DNA of 64,000 nucleotides from Palsa-459 sp963841965 (GCA_963841965.1 CAWJES010000010.1:434001-498000); one strand, 5' to 3'. Shown: positions 34,502 to 44,616, counted from the stretch's first letter. Program-made: numbers and translations. Notes: generated from the letters alone by a model not told the origin.

Positions 34502-34660
34502 GCCGCCTCCGTTTCGCCGTCCGCGCCGAGCGCCAAAACTACTGGCCGAGGTCGCCCGACCGGGCCTCGACGCGCCGCGCGTGCCGGACCACTGACGATG
34601 CGGTCCCAGCCCATAGCGTGAAGATGCCGCGACGCGGTGGCAGCCGACCCTGGAGCCGAC

Positions 34661-35280
34661 ATGACGAATCTCGAGATCCCGCTTCCGGTGCGCTTCTACT
34701 TCGATCCTGTGTGCCCGTGGACGTGGGCGACCTCGCGGTGGTTCGTCGACGCGGCGGATCGCCGGGACATCACCATCCACTGGCGCAACCTCAGCCTCGA
34801 GGCCCTGCACCGAGGCGATCGGCCGTTCCGCGCGAGGCCCGGGGCTTCCGCGTCCGCCCATCGGGTGATCGCTGCCCTCGTGGCCGACGAGCGAGAGGAC
34901 CTGGTGGGTGCGTTCTACCTCCAGTGGGGAAGGGGCATCTTCCACGACGGCGTGGAACCGACCCCCAGCTGGTGCACGAGATCGCCGATGCCATCGGAGC
35001 CGGGGGCTGGACGCCGGCTGCAGACGAGCCCGCATGGGACGACGCGGTCGGGGCGTCGACCGACCACGCGCTCGAGATCGTCGGCACCGAGGTCGGCTCG
35101 CCGGTGCTGTCGTTCGGCGATCCCGAGATCGGGATCTTCGGGCCGATCGTCGCCGCGCCACCAACGGGCGACGAGGCGGACTGCCTCTTCGACTGCGTCG
35201 TGGGTGCAGCCCGGGTGGGTGACTTCTACGAGCTCAAGCGGGGCAGGACCAACGGGCTGTCATTCGGCCCGCGTCCATGA
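34661..35280 (+). pseudogene. DsbA-family oxidoreductase (Rv2466c-like), split by a frameshift
   Basis: The start from ATG 34661 reads RFYFDPVCPWTWATSRWF, the active-site region of DsbA-type proteins related to the mycothiol-dependent nitroreductase Rv2466c, here CPWT with a single Cys. After VEPTP this frame becomes meaningless. The frame one base away continues with QLVHEIADAIGAGGW, SPVLSFGDPEIGIFGPI and GDFYELKRGR to 35280. The break lies in the C run 34962-34966, and adding one C gives a continuous protein of 206 residues. A real mutation or a sequencing indel are both possible. Confidence 0.75.
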
Positions 35281-35329
35281 CCGCGATTGCGGCATTCCGC
35301 CCGACGCACCGCCCGGCTGGCACCTCGGA

Positions 35330-36091
35330 TCAGGCCTGGCCGATCGCGATGACGCTGAACGGTGCTCCCGCGGGGTCGACCAGCTGCGCGATCCGCCCCG
35401 CCGCGATGTCCACGGGCCCGAACCGCGCAGATCCGCCGAGACCCGCTGCCCGGGCGACTGCCTCATCGGTGTCATCGACCTGGAAGTAGACGCCCCACGA
35501 GGAGGGGTGGTCCGCCGGCATCGTCTCGGGCATGGCCATGACGCCGGCGATGGAGGTCACGCCGAGCTGGAACTCGGTGTAGTCCATCGCCTCGTCCTCG
35601 CCGGACTCGGATCCCCAGCCGAAGACGTCGCGGTAGAAGGCAGTGCAGCCGTCCACCCGGGTGGTCGTGAGCTCCGCCCACGCGTATGCGCCCGACTCGT
35701 CGACCACGCCGAATCCGTGCATGTCCCGCGGCTGCCAGAGCCCGAACACCGCACCCGACGGGTCTGACGCGAACGCCATGTGCCCCGACTCCATGACCTC
35801 CATCACGTCGGTGACGACGGCCCCGCCGTGCTCGCGCACCTTCGAGAGCGTGCGGGCCGCGTCATCGGTGCGGACGTAGGTCTGCCACACGGGCGGACCC
35901 GGATTCATCTGGGCGCCGAGCCCCGCGACGAGCCTGCCGCGCAGCGATGCCAGGTGGTAGTTGCCCGCGGTCGGCCCGAGGTCCTCGACCTCCCAGCCGA
36001 AGAGTGCGGTGTAGAAGGGGACCGCCTTGGCGAGGTCGGTCGCCGTGTCCGCCCAGCAGGGCTCCCCCGGTGCGAACTTGTCCTTGTCCAT
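35330..36091 (-). CDS. Two-domain VOC-family (glyoxalase-fold) protein
   Basis: This 253-residue protein has two tandem glyoxalase-like domains: GEPCWADTATDLAKAVPFYTALFGWEVEDLG at the start and AYAWAELTTTRVDGCTAFYRDVFGWG from about residue 130, each ending with a D-P-[SA]-G strand (ASDPSGAVFGLWQ, LVDPAGAPFSVI). Similar proteins are annotated as hydroxylase-associated or drug-binding VOC proteins without known substrate. It starts at ATG 36091 with GAGGAGG upstream. Confidence 0.82.
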   Translation of the reverse strand: MDKDKFAPGEPCWADTATDLAKAVPFYTALFGWEVEDLGPTAGNYHLASLRGRLVAGLGAQMNPGPPVWQTYVRTDDAARTLSKVREHGGAVVTDVMEVMESGHMAFASDPSGAVFGLWQPRDMHGFGVVDESGAYAWAELTTTRVDGCTAFYRDVFGWGSESGEDEAMDYTEFQLGVTSIAGVMAMPETMPADHPSSWGVYFQVDDTDEAVARAAGLGGSARFGPVDIAAGRIAQLVDPAGAPFSVIAIGQA

Positions 36092-36286
36092 CCTGGCCTC
36101 CTCATCCGCGCTGCCTTTGACGGTAGACGAGATGCCCGCAGTTCGTTCCGGCTCCGACGACTGACCGGTGTCGCAGGGTGTCCGAACGGCGACGCCGTCG
36201 TCGACCGCGCGGGCCGCCCCCGAAGGGCTGCGCCACGGCGGTGTACGATGACCCGGCCACAATCGGTGCACTGCGCCGGATGTCCA

Positions 36287-36361
36287 GGACCTGTGGTGCA
36301 GTCTGGAGTGCACGCCGCCCTGTCAAGGCGGAGGCCGCGGGTTCAAATCCCGTCAGGTCCG
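36287..36361 (+). tRNA. tRNA-Asp(GTC)
   Basis: Acceptor GGACCTG/CAGGTCC, anticodon stem CCGCC/GGCGG with loop CTGTCAA (anticodon GTC), and T loop TTCAAAT between GCGGG and CCCGT. CCA is not encoded. It stands 23 bases before tRNA-Phe, so the two are probably cotranscribed. Confidence 0.93.
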
Positions 36362-36384
36362 CTCGGTGGTTCGCTGCCGAACCC

Positions 36385-36457
36385 GGTCGGGTAGCTCAGT
36401 TGGCAGAGCGCGCGCCTGAAAAGCGCGAGGTCACCGGATCGACGCCGGTCCCGACCA
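36385..36457 (+). tRNA. tRNA-Phe(GAA)
   Basis: Acceptor GGTCGGG/CCCGACC, D arm TAGCTCAGTTGG, anticodon stem CGCGC/GCGCG with loop CTGAAAA (anticodon GAA), variable AGGTC and a T arm CCGGATCGACGCCGG. CCA is not encoded. It follows tRNA-Asp directly. Confidence 0.92.
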
Positions 36458-36508
36458 CTCGCGCGGCGTGGTGTCGTCCTTCGGCCCACGTCGTCGGTCG
36501 TTCCAGCG

Positions 36509-36727
36509 CTAGGCCGAGGACTTGACCCGGCCTCGCAGCGCGCTCCACACGAGGGCGAGCACCGCCACCGCCGGCACGATGATCACCGACGCGACGTGGA
36601 GGCCGGCGAGCGCGAACGCCACGGCGATGACCACGAGCGTGGCGACGAACAGTTCGGGGGTGTCGCCGACCAGGAAGTCGAGCCAGAACCTCCCGAAGGC
36701 CCCGAGCCCCCTGCGCACGGCACCCAT
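36509..36727 (-). CDS. Small two-helix membrane protein
   Basis: This 72-residue protein has two hydrophobic helices (ELFVATLVVIAVAFALAGLHVAS and VIIVPAVAVLALVWSAL) after an amphipathic start (RRGLGAFGRFWLDFLVGD). Its ATG overlaps the stop of the preceding membrane gene as TGATG, so it is probably a partner subunit of that protein. Function unknown. Confidence 0.65.
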   Translation of the reverse strand: MGAVRRGLGAFGRFWLDFLVGDTPELFVATLVVIAVAFALAGLHVASVIIVPAVAVLALVWSALRGRVKSSA

Positions 36728-37482
36728 CAGGCCGCCGCTCCGTCCGCGACCGGGGCGCTGCGCCGCAGCACCGGGATCATCCATGCCGAGAGCAGTGCGA
36801 ACACCGCCACGAGCGCCAGCAGGAACAGGTCGCTGCCCGGCCAGTGCACGCCGGCGCCCTCGCCGACCCAGAACAGCCCGAAGCTCGTGAGCATGATGCC
36901 GACCGCGAGCTTGATGGTGTTCTCCGGGACGCTCGAGAGCTGCTTGGCCACCACCGCGCCGATGCTGAAGACCACGACGCCAGCCGCGAGCGCAGCGAGC
37001 GACGCGAGGCCGAGCCGTCCCTGGCTCGCCCCCAGGCTGATCACGATGAGCACGACCTCGGTGCCCTCGAGGAACACCCCCTTGAACGCGACGGCGAACC
37101 CGATGGCGTCGCGCTTCGGATTCACGGGACCGTCGTGGCTCAGCTCGGCGACCGTCTCGGCGTAGATCTTGTCCTCGTCGTGCAGCGCCTTGTGCCCGCT
37201 CGCACGCAGCCACGCCTTGCGGAGCCAGTTGAGCCCCAAGGTGAGCAGCAGGGCCCCCACGATGACGCGCAGCGCGTCGATGGGGACGTACCTGATGAGC
37301 GGCACGCCGACGGCGAGGACGAGCACCCCGAGGACAACGACGGCCGTCGCGGCTCCCTCGAGCGCGGACCGCCAGCCCCTCGACGTCCCTGCTGCGAGCA
37401 CGATCGTCAGCGCCTCGACCATCTCGACGGCGCTGGCGCCGAACACCGCAAGGACCAGCACCCAGGTGGACGTCGTGTGCAT
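36727..37482 (-). CDS. Polytopic membrane protein (COG4280-like)
   Basis: This 251-residue protein has six or seven helices arranged as two similar halves, each with an acidic motif in a helix: EMVEALTIVLAAG near the start and VFLEGTEVVLIV in the middle. The repeated E-[GM]-[TV]-E motifs recall the UPF0016/LysE-like cation transporters and COG4280 proteins. It may move a metal ion, but no substrate can be named. It starts at ATG 37482 and is coupled to the small downstream membrane gene. Confidence 0.65.
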   Translation of the reverse strand: MHTTSTWVLVLAVFGASAVEMVEALTIVLAAGTSRGWRSALEGAATAVVVLGVLVLAVGVPLIRYVPIDALRVIVGALLLTLGLNWLRKAWLRASGHKALHDEDKIYAETVAELSHDGPVNPKRDAIGFAVAFKGVFLEGTEVVLIVISLGASQGRLGLASLAALAAGVVVFSIGAVVAKQLSSVPENTIKLAVGIMLTSFGLFWVGEGAGVHWPGSDLFLLALVAVFALLSAWMIPVLRRSAPVADGAAA

Positions 37483-37583
37483 CAGGCAATCCACACGAGT
37501 CGGGATGCGGGCACGCGGCGAGGGTACCGTCCTGAGGGGGAACGCACAGGTGAACCTCCCGTGACGGCGTGACAGGCTCGGGA

Positions 37584-38630
37584 ATGGACGATCCGCTCCC
37601 CTCCGTTGCACCGGTGGCTGCGCCGCAGCCGGACGGGGTGCCGTGGCCGACGGAGGCCTGGCCCGAGGCACCGGGGTCCGCGACGTTGCTCGCCGCCGTG
37701 GATGCCGGGTTCGACGACCCGGTGCTCGGCGTGACCCACGCCGTCATCGTCATCCACCACGGTGCGATCGTCGCCGAGCGCTACGAGGGCACGCTCCCGA
37801 ACTTCGCAGGGCCGCCGATCCCGGTGACGTCGGCCACGCCGCTGCTCGGGTGGTCCGTCGGCAAGTCCATCGTTCACGCTGCAGTCGGGCTGCTGGTCGC
37901 GGACGGCTGGCTGGAACCCGACGCACCCGCGCCGGTGCCGGAATGGTCCGCATCGGGCGACCCTCGCGCTGCGATCACCCTCCGCCAGATGCTGCAGATG
38001 CGCGACGGGCTCGCGTGGAACGAGGACTATGAGGACGACTCGGTCTCCGACGTCATCGAGATGCTCTACGGCGCGGGCAGCGACGACACTGCCGGCTTCG
38101 CCGCGCGCCACGAGCTCGCCCACGAGCCGGGCACCGTCTACAACTACTCGTCGGGCACGACCAACATCATCTCGCGCATCGTCGGCGACGTCGTCGGCCG
38201 CGGGGGGCCGACCACCGCCTTCTACGACGAGCGGCTGCTCCACCCGATCGGCATCTTTGACGCGCGCCTGCAGCTCGACGCAGCCGGCACGTTCGTCGGC
38301 TCCAGCTTCCCGTACTGCTCGGCCCGCAGCTACGCCAGGTTCGCGGCGCTGTACCTGCGCGGCGGGGAGTGGGACGGACGCAGGATCCTGCCGCGAACCT
38401 GGACCGAGGAGGCGCAGGTGCCGGCCAGCGCCGATCCCGATGGCATGTACTACTCGAACCACTGGTGGTGCGACGGTCTCGGCACGTACTGGGCGAGCGG
38501 GCACTTCGGCCAGCGGGTATTGGTGTCCCCAGCCCGCGACGCGATCCTCGTCCGGTTCGGCGAGACGCCCGAAGCGCACTATCCCGACCTTCGGGCATGG
38601 GCCCTTTCGGTGCTCGACGCGCTCGATTGA
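37584..38630 (+). CDS. Serine beta-lactamase-fold hydrolase (class C / esterase type)
   Basis: This 348-residue protein has the penicillin-binding fold motifs: SxxK in GWSVGKSIVH, YxN in YNYSSGTTN, and a third-strand region near GTYWASGHFGQ (HxG-like in place of KTG). Such proteins are often esterases or 6-aminohexanoate-dimer-type hydrolases, and resistance cannot be assumed. It has no signal peptide. ATG 37584 is preferred; GTG 37569 in frame is an alternative. Confidence 0.8.
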   Translation: MDDPLPSVAPVAAPQPDGVPWPTEAWPEAPGSATLLAAVDAGFDDPVLGVTHAVIVIHHGAIVAERYEGTLPNFAGPPIPVTSATPLLGWSVGKSIVHAAVGLLVADGWLEPDAPAPVPEWSASGDPRAAITLRQMLQMRDGLAWNEDYEDDSVSDVIEMLYGAGSDDTAGFAARHELAHEPGTVYNYSSGTTNIISRIVGDVVGRGGPTTAFYDERLLHPIGIFDARLQLDAAGTFVGSSFPYCSARSYARFAALYLRGGEWDGRRILPRTWTEEAQVPASADPDGMYYSNHWWCDGLGTYWASGHFGQRVLVSPARDAILVRFGETPEAHYPDLRAWALSVLDALD

Positions 38631-38711
38631 GCCCTGCCGACGCCCCACGCGGCTGACCTTGCTCTGGACGGAGCGCAGTTCCATCCGGCGCCCCCGTCGA
38701 CGCCCCGGTCC

Positions 38712-41548
38712 TCAGCCGACGGACCGGCTCCGTCCGAGGGCCAGGTCGAGTACCCGGTCGAACTGGAGCTCCCTGCCCAGCGCCGTGAGCCTCGCTGCCT
38801 CGACTGCTCCGAGCGCCTCGGCGATGCGGGCCGTGGTGTCGGCCTCGAGCTGCACCTCAGGATCGCTCCAGATGAGATCGGCGTGCTCCGGGATCGCGTC
38901 CTTGAGCACCTGGTGGGCGCCGTCCAGCATCGCAGCGAGCGCACCGTCGCCCCGTTCGGCAGCGCACCAGGAGAGCACCAGGATGTTGAAGGTCTGGTGG
39001 AAGTCGGCCCTGCCGAGCCGTCGCGTCACCCGTGTCGCCTTGCGGGCGTAGTCGGAGGCCCGATCCGGATCACCCTCGATCGCGAACGCGATCCCGAGGT
39101 TCCCCCACACGATCGGCAGCGCCCAGTTCGCGCCGAGCTCCTCGGCGATCGCGGCGGCCTCCTCCCCGTACGCCATTCCCTTGGACCAGTCGTCGTCCTT
39201 GAACAACTCGACGATGGACAGGGAGATGAGCTCTGCGCACACCCAGTTCATGTCCCCCGACTGCCGGAACAGCGAGAGCGCCTCGAGGTGGAGCGGTTCG
39301 GATTCCACCATGTTCCGGGACCCCGACGATTGCTCCGCGGCGTGCGCGAGCGAGAACAACGCCTGGCCGATCAGGTTCGGGTCGCCCAACCGGCGGGCCG
39401 TCGCAAGTGCCTCCTCGGCGAGCTGCCTGGCCTCATCGAACCTGCCGAGACCCCGCAAGCAGCCGCTGAGCCACGAGCGGGCGTTTGACTCGAGCTGCGA
39501 GTCACCGACCGCGAGGGCCTCATCGATCGACGCTTGGTACTCCCCGCGGAGCGTCTCGATGGCATCGTGCTCGTCCGTGCCGAAGTGCCGCAGCTGTGCG
39601 AGCAGGCAGCGCGCCCGGGCCCTGAGCCGTGCCGGCTCATGGGGGCCTTCGCCGAGAGCGTCTTCGATGTACTGGCCGACCTCCTGCACCTGGCGGATGA
39701 GGATGAAGGTCGAGATCGCGACGGCGAGTCGCAGCACGTCGTCGGACCTTCCCGGCTCGTACGCGAAGAACTCGAAGGCGGACAGCAGGTTGTCCCACTC
39801 GGTGATGAGCCGCCTCACCCATCCGACCTGGCCGTGCCCGTCGAGCTCCAGCTCGGCTTCCTCGGCGAGCGCGAGGTAGTGCTCTGCGTGCAGCCGCCTC
39901 GCTTCGTGGGCCTCCTCGTCGCCGTCGACCTGGAGCAGCTGCTCCACCGCGTACTGGCGGATCGTCTCGAGCAGCCCGTAGCGGAGCGTCCCCGACGTGC
40001 GCTCCGCGGTCACGAGGCTCTTGTTCACGAGCGAACCCAGGATGTCGGCCACATCGAACGCGTCGACCGTGCCGGCGGCGCAGACGGCCTCGGCGGCATC
40101 GAGGTCGAAACCGTCGACGAACACGGTGAGGCGCCGGAGGACCTCGCGCTCGGGCTCGTTCAGCAGGTCGTAGGACCAGGCGACCATCGCCCCGAGCGTC
40201 TGCTGGCGGGGCAGCGCATTGCGGCTTCCGCCGGTGAGCAGCCGGAACCGCTGGTCGAGCCGTCGGCTCATGTCCACGAGGGACATGGAGGACAGGCGCG
40301 CAGCCGCGAGCTCGATGGCGAGCGGGATGCCATCGAGGCGACGGCACACCGACGCCACCATCGGGGCGATCGCGTCGTCGAGCGCGAAAGTCGTGTCGCG
40401 CGCCCGCGCACGCGCCACGAACAGCTCCACCGCCTCGGAGCCCTCGACGTCGCCAACGTCCTCGACGTCGCCTTCGGGGAGCGAGAGCGAGCGCACCCGG
40501 TAGACGAGCTCGCCGTCGACCCCGAGCGGCTCGCGCGAGGTGGTGAGCAGGGAGACCTTGGGACAGTTCCGGCCGACCAGATCGGCGAACTTGGCCACCT
40601 CGTCGATGACGTGCTCGCAGTTGTCGAGGACGATGAGGGCGTCCTGGTCGCGCAGCACGTGCAGCACCGACTCGAGCGCGGTGCGGTCCGCCTCCTGGCG
40701 GACCCCCAACGCCTCGATGACCGACGTCGGGATCTGATCTGCGTCGCTCACCGGAGCGAGCTCGACGAACCACACGCCCTCCCCGCTCCCGTCGAGCAGC
40801 TCGGCGGCCGCCTGGAGCGCGAGGCGCGTCTTGCCCGACCCGCCCGCGCCCGTGAGGGTGACGAGCCGGGACTCGATGACGAGGTCGCGGACCTCTGCGA
40901 GCTCCACCGCCCGACCGATGAACGGGTTGAGCGAAGCAGGCAGGTTGTTCGGCAGCTCGGGGTTGTCGAGGGACCGCAGCGGCGGAAACTCGGCCCGAAG
41001 CCCTCGGCGACCACCTGGAAGATCGTCTCGGGTCGACCGAGGTCCTTCAACCTGTGCGACCCGAGGTCACGGAGCGCGACCTCGGCCGTGAGCGTGTCCT
41101 CGACGAGGCCCGCCGCCGCCGAAGACAGCAGGATCTGCCCACCGTGGGCGACCGCCGCGATCCGTGCCGCCCGGTGGACCTCGTAGCCGACGAGGCCCGT
41201 GGAGGCCTCGGAGGCCTCGCCGGTGTGGATGCCCATGCGCACGCGCAGCAGCTCGCCCGCCGGCCACGCGTGGCCGGAGAGTGTCCGCTGGATCTGGAGG
41301 GCCGCGGCGAGGCAGGCGCTCGGGGACGTGAAGGTCGCGAAGAATGAGTCCCCGTTCGTGCCCTCCTCCTTGCCGTCATGGGCGGCCAGCCCATCGCGGA
41401 CCAGCTGGTGGTGGTCGGACAGGACCGAGGCGTAGACGTCGTCGCCGATGCGGCGCATCAGCGCGGTCGATCCCTCGATGTCGGTGTTGAGGAAGGTGAG
41501 CGTCTCGATCGGCGAATCGTAGGAGATCGAGCAGCGTCACGCCCTCAT
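38712..41548 (-). pseudogene. Class III cyclase - NB-ARC ATPase - TPR regulator, broken by a frameshift and start defect
   Basis: The 5' part encodes a class III nucleotide cyclase domain (TFLNTDIEGSTAL with a metal Asp, EGTNGDSFFATF, VRMGIHTGEA, LVGYEVHRAARI). It stays in frame to about 40996. The next frame then carries FPPLRSLDNPELPNNLPAS, an AAA/NB-ARC-like ATPase (LTGAGGSGKTRLALQ, ALIVLDNCEHV, LLTTSREPL, GIPLAIELAA) and TPR-like helices to 38712. Adding one C near 40996 joins them as in many actinobacterial regulators. In addition the ATG at 41548 is followed three codons on by TGA (41539-41537), and no standard start lies between that stop and the domain. The ATPase-TPR part alone (about 730 residues) may still be made. 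Confidence 0.75.
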
Positions 41549-41594
41549 CGCGCACGCCTGGCGAGCGCGTCTCACGGCGCGTTCTGGCTGGCTG

Positions 41595-42170
41595 TCAGCC
41601 GCCCTCGTACGGGAAGCCGAGGTCCGGGGCGGTGATGATCGCGGTGTACGCGATCCCTTCTGCCTCGGCCATCGCCGCGCAGGTGCCACCACGGTCGACG
41701 AGTGCGACGATCATCACCGGCGTTGCTCCGAACTCGCGGACGACCTGCGCCGCCTCGATGAGCGACGTCCCGCGCGTGGTCGCGTCCTCGGTGATGACGA
41801 CGCGGTCCCCCTCGTCAAGCGCGCCGGCGATCCTCCCGCCCCCACCATGGTCCTTCGTCTCCTTGCGGACGCTGAAGGCCTTGAGCCACCTGCCGCGAGC
41901 GGTGCCGACCGCCGCGGTGACGTAGGCGACGGGATCGGCGCCCATCGTCAGCCCGCCGATCGCGGTCGCATCATCGGGGATGACCGCGAGGACCGCGTCT
42001 GCCACCAGCAGCATCGCCTCTGGACGGCACGCGGTCTGCTTCGCGTCGATGAACCAGGTGGTCTGCTTGCCGCTCTTGAGCACGAAGTCACCGCGCCGGA
42101 TTGCGTGCGACTCCAGGTGCTCGATCAATGCCGCCTTCGTCGCTGGATCCACGCCGTTGCCCCCGCTCAT
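41595..42170 (-). CDS. pyrE: Orotate phosphoribosyltransferase
   Basis: This 191-residue type I phosphoribosyltransferase has the PRPP motif VVITEDATTRGTSL and the orotate-site segment DFVLKSGKQTTWFIDAKQT. It joins orotate to PRPP to form OMP in pyrimidine synthesis. The ATG at 42170 overlaps the purM stop as ATGA, so it is cotranscribed with purine genes, linking both nucleotide pathways. Confidence 0.93.
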   Translation of the reverse strand: MSGGNGVDPATKAALIEHLESHAIRRGDFVLKSGKQTTWFIDAKQTACRPEAMLLVADAVLAVIPDDATAIGGLTMGADPVAYVTAAVGTARGRWLKAFSVRKETKDHGGGGRIAGALDEGDRVVITEDATTRGTSLIEAAQVVREFGATPVMIVALVDRGGTCAAMAEAEGIAYTAIITAPDLGFPYEGG

Positions 42171-43216
42171 GAGATCTGAACCCTCCCGTTTCCGTCGCGC
42201 ACGGTCCCGATGATCGCTCCCTCAAGACCGCCCGATCGAGCGGCGGCGACGACGCCGTCAGCGGCGGCGCTCGACACCACGAGGACCATCCCGATCCCGA
42301 GGTTGAACGTCTTGGCCATCTCGGCGTCCGCGATCCCGCCGAGCCGCTGGATCTCGCTGAAGATCCGGGGCACCGCGATCGTCGAGCGGTGCACCTCGGC
42401 ACCCAGGTGCGATGGCAGCACGCGCTCGAGATTCGCGGCGAGGCCTCCACCGGTCACATGCGCTGCAGCGTGGATCGCTCCAGGATTGCCCGCCAAGAGC
42501 GCGAGGACGTGCGGGGTGTAGAGGATGCAGGGCTCCAGGAGCTCGTCTTGGACCGTGCGGGTGCTGCCCTCCCACGCAGGGTCCGACAACGCCATGCCCG
42601 CGCGCTCGAACAGCACGTGCCGCGCGAGCGAATAGCCGTTGGAGCGGAGCCCACCGGACGCGAGCCCGACGAGTGCATCGCCTGCCTCGACGCGCTCTGT
42701 GCCCAGCTGGGCGTCACGTTCGACTGCTCCGACGGCGAAGCCGGCGAGGTCGAACTGATCGGTTGCCATGACGCCGCCGTGCTCGGCGGTCTCGCCGCCG
42801 AGCAGCGCGCAACCGACGGCGAGGCACGCCCCGTCGATCCCCGCGACGATCTCGGCGATGCGGTCGGGATCGACCTGCCCGACCGCCACGTAGTCGAGGA
42901 AGAAGAGCGGCTCGGCGCCGGTGCAGACGAGGTCGTCCACGCACATCGCGACGAGGTCGATGCCGACCGTGCTGAAGACGCCCGCCTCCCGGGCGACCTC
43001 GAGCTTGGTTCCGACCCCGTCTGTCGCCGCCACCAGCACGGGATCGCGGAATCCTGCGTCGGCCAGGGAGAAACGCCCGGCGAACCCGCCGATCGAACCC
43101 AGGACGCCCGGACGATCCGCCGAGCGGATCAGTCCGGCGATCCGGTCGACAGCCGCGTCGCCGGCGGCGACATCGACACCCGCTGCGGCGTAGGTCGCGG
43201 GTGGCTTGTCCGTCAC
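42167..43216 (-). CDS. purM: Phosphoribosylformylglycinamidine cyclo-ligase
   Basis: This 349-residue protein has the PurM features TYAAAGVDVAAGDAAVDRI, VAATDGVGTKLEVA, LLGGETAEHGGVM and HVTGGGLAANLERVLP. It closes the imidazole ring to form AIR, step five of purine synthesis. GTG 43216 overlaps the purF stop (GTGA); the longer frame to 43360 lies inside purF. The 3' end overlaps pyrE. Confidence 0.94.
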   Translation of the reverse strand: MTDKPPATYAAAGVDVAAGDAAVDRIAGLIRSADRPGVLGSIGGFAGRFSLADAGFRDPVLVAATDGVGTKLEVAREAGVFSTVGIDLVAMCVDDLVCTGAEPLFFLDYVAVGQVDPDRIAEIVAGIDGACLAVGCALLGGETAEHGGVMATDQFDLAGFAVGAVERDAQLGTERVEAGDALVGLASGGLRSNGYSLARHVLFERAGMALSDPAWEGSTRTVQDELLEPCILYTPHVLALLAGNPGAIHAAAHVTGGGLAANLERVLPSHLGAEVHRSTIAVPRIFSEIQRLGGIADAEMAKTFNLGIGMVLVVSSAAADGVVAAARSGGLEGAIIGTVRDGNGRVQIS

Positions 43217-44616
43217 GCCCCGACCCCGGTCGTGCCCCGCACGACCAGCGGCACGCGGGTGGGGTAGTTCCCGGTCAGGCAGGCGCTGCAGTACCCGACG
43301 TCGGGCGTTCCGACCGCCTCGACGAGGTGGTCGAGCGAGATGTAGTCGATCGAGTCGCATCCGAGGAAGGTCCGGATCTCCTCGATCGTGCGGTCCGAAG
43401 CCAGGAGCTCCGCGCGCGTCGGTGTGTCGATCCCGTAGAAGCAGGGCCAGCGGAACGGCGGGGAAGAGACGCGCAGGTGCACCTCGGCCGCCCCGGCGTC
43501 ACGCAGCATGGTCACGATCGCCCGCGTCGTCGTCCCGCGGACGATCGAGTCGTCGACCACGATGAGTCGCTTGCCGGCGATGTTCTCGCGAAGAGGGTTG
43601 AGCTTGCGCCGCACGCCCCGGGCGCGCGCCGCCTGGTCCGGCGCGATGAAGGTGCGGCCGATGTAGCGGTTCTTGACCAGCCCCTGGCCGTAGGGGATGC
43701 CGCTCGCCTTCGCGTAGCCCTCGGCTGCGGGGATGCCCGAGTCGGGCACCCCCATGACGAGGTCGGCCTCGACGGGCAATTGCGTCGCGAGCAGCTCGCC
43801 CATGCGGCGTCGCGCCCCGTGCACCTCGCGGCCCTCGAGCACCGCGTCGGGCCTCGCGAAGTAGACGAACTCGAAGATGCACAGGTTGCCGTTGCCCACC
43901 GGCTCCATCAGCTGCACCGACGTGCAGGTCGTGCCCTCGATCGTGACGAGCTCGCCGGGACGCACCTCGCGCACGAACGTCGCGCCCATGACGTCGAGCG
44001 CGGGCGACTCCGACGCCAGGGCCCATCCCTCGGGCGCGTCGACGCCGCCGAACCTGCCGAGGCAGAGCGGTCGGAACCCATGGGGGTCGCGGATGCCGTG
44101 GACCCGCGCCTGCTCGAGGAGCACGAAGCTGTACGCACCCTCGATGAGCGGTAGCACCTCGCCGAGGGCGCCCGTGAGCGAGTGGCCGGCGATCATCGCG
44201 CCCTCGAGCAGCTCGGCGACCACGTCGGTGTCGGTGAGCGCCATCCCCGGGAGCATCCCGGCGCGATCCGCGAGCACCTCGGCATTGGTGAGGTTGCCGT
44301 TGTGGGCGAGGGCGAAGCCCGCGATGCCCTGGCTGCGGTAGACGGGCTGGGCGTTGTGCCACGCGGAGTCGCCCTGCGTCGAGTAGCGGGTATGGCCGAT
44401 CACCTGGTCGCCGTCGAGGGCGGCGAGGCTCCGCTCGTTGAAAACGGTCGCGACGAGCCCCATGTCCTTGACCACCGTGACGGTCTCGTGGTTCGCGCTC
44501 GCCATCCCCGCCGATTCCTGGCCGCGGTGCTGCAGCGCATAGAGGGCGTCGAAGACGAGGTGCGAGACCTGGCGTCCCGGGGCGGACACGGCGACGACGC
44601 CGCAGGCCTCCTTCAT
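43213..44616 (-). CDS. purF: Amidophosphoribosyltransferase
   Basis: This 467-residue enzyme begins MKEACGVVAV: a four-residue propeptide precedes the nucleophile Cys of the Ntn glutaminase domain. The phosphoribosyltransferase half has the PRPP loop LIVVDDSIVRGTTTRAI. C-terminal cysteines (RWPCFYGID, GCDSIDY, YCSACLTG) match the [4Fe-4S] type found in Bacillus and actinobacteria. It catalyses the first committed step of purine synthesis and leads the purF-purM-pyrE operon. Confidence 0.95.
   Translation of the reverse strand: MKEACGVVAVSAPGRQVSHLVFDALYALQHRGQESAGMASANHETVTVVKDMGLVATVFNERSLAALDGDQVIGHTRYSTQGDSAWHNAQPVYRSQGIAGFALAHNGNLTNAEVLADRAGMLPGMALTDTDVVAELLEGAMIAGHSLTGALGEVLPLIEGAYSFVLLEQARVHGIRDPHGFRPLCLGRFGGVDAPEGWALASESPALDVMGATFVREVRPGELVTIEGTTCTSVQLMEPVGNGNLCIFEFVYFARPDAVLEGREVHGARRRMGELLATQLPVEADLVMGVPDSGIPAAEGYAKASGIPYGQGLVKNRYIGRTFIAPDQAARARGVRRKLNPLRENIAGKRLIVVDDSIVRGTTTRAIVTMLRDAGAAEVHLRVSSPPFRWPCFYGIDTPTRAELLASDRTIEEIRTFLGCDSIDYISLDHLVEAVGTPDVGYCSACLTGNYPTRVPLVVRGTTGVGA

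Noticed and set aside
37584..38630. Beta-lactamase antibiotic resistance
   Set aside because: The fold motifs are present, but the third motif is not a clear KTG and there is no signal peptide; such cytoplasmic members are commonly esterases.
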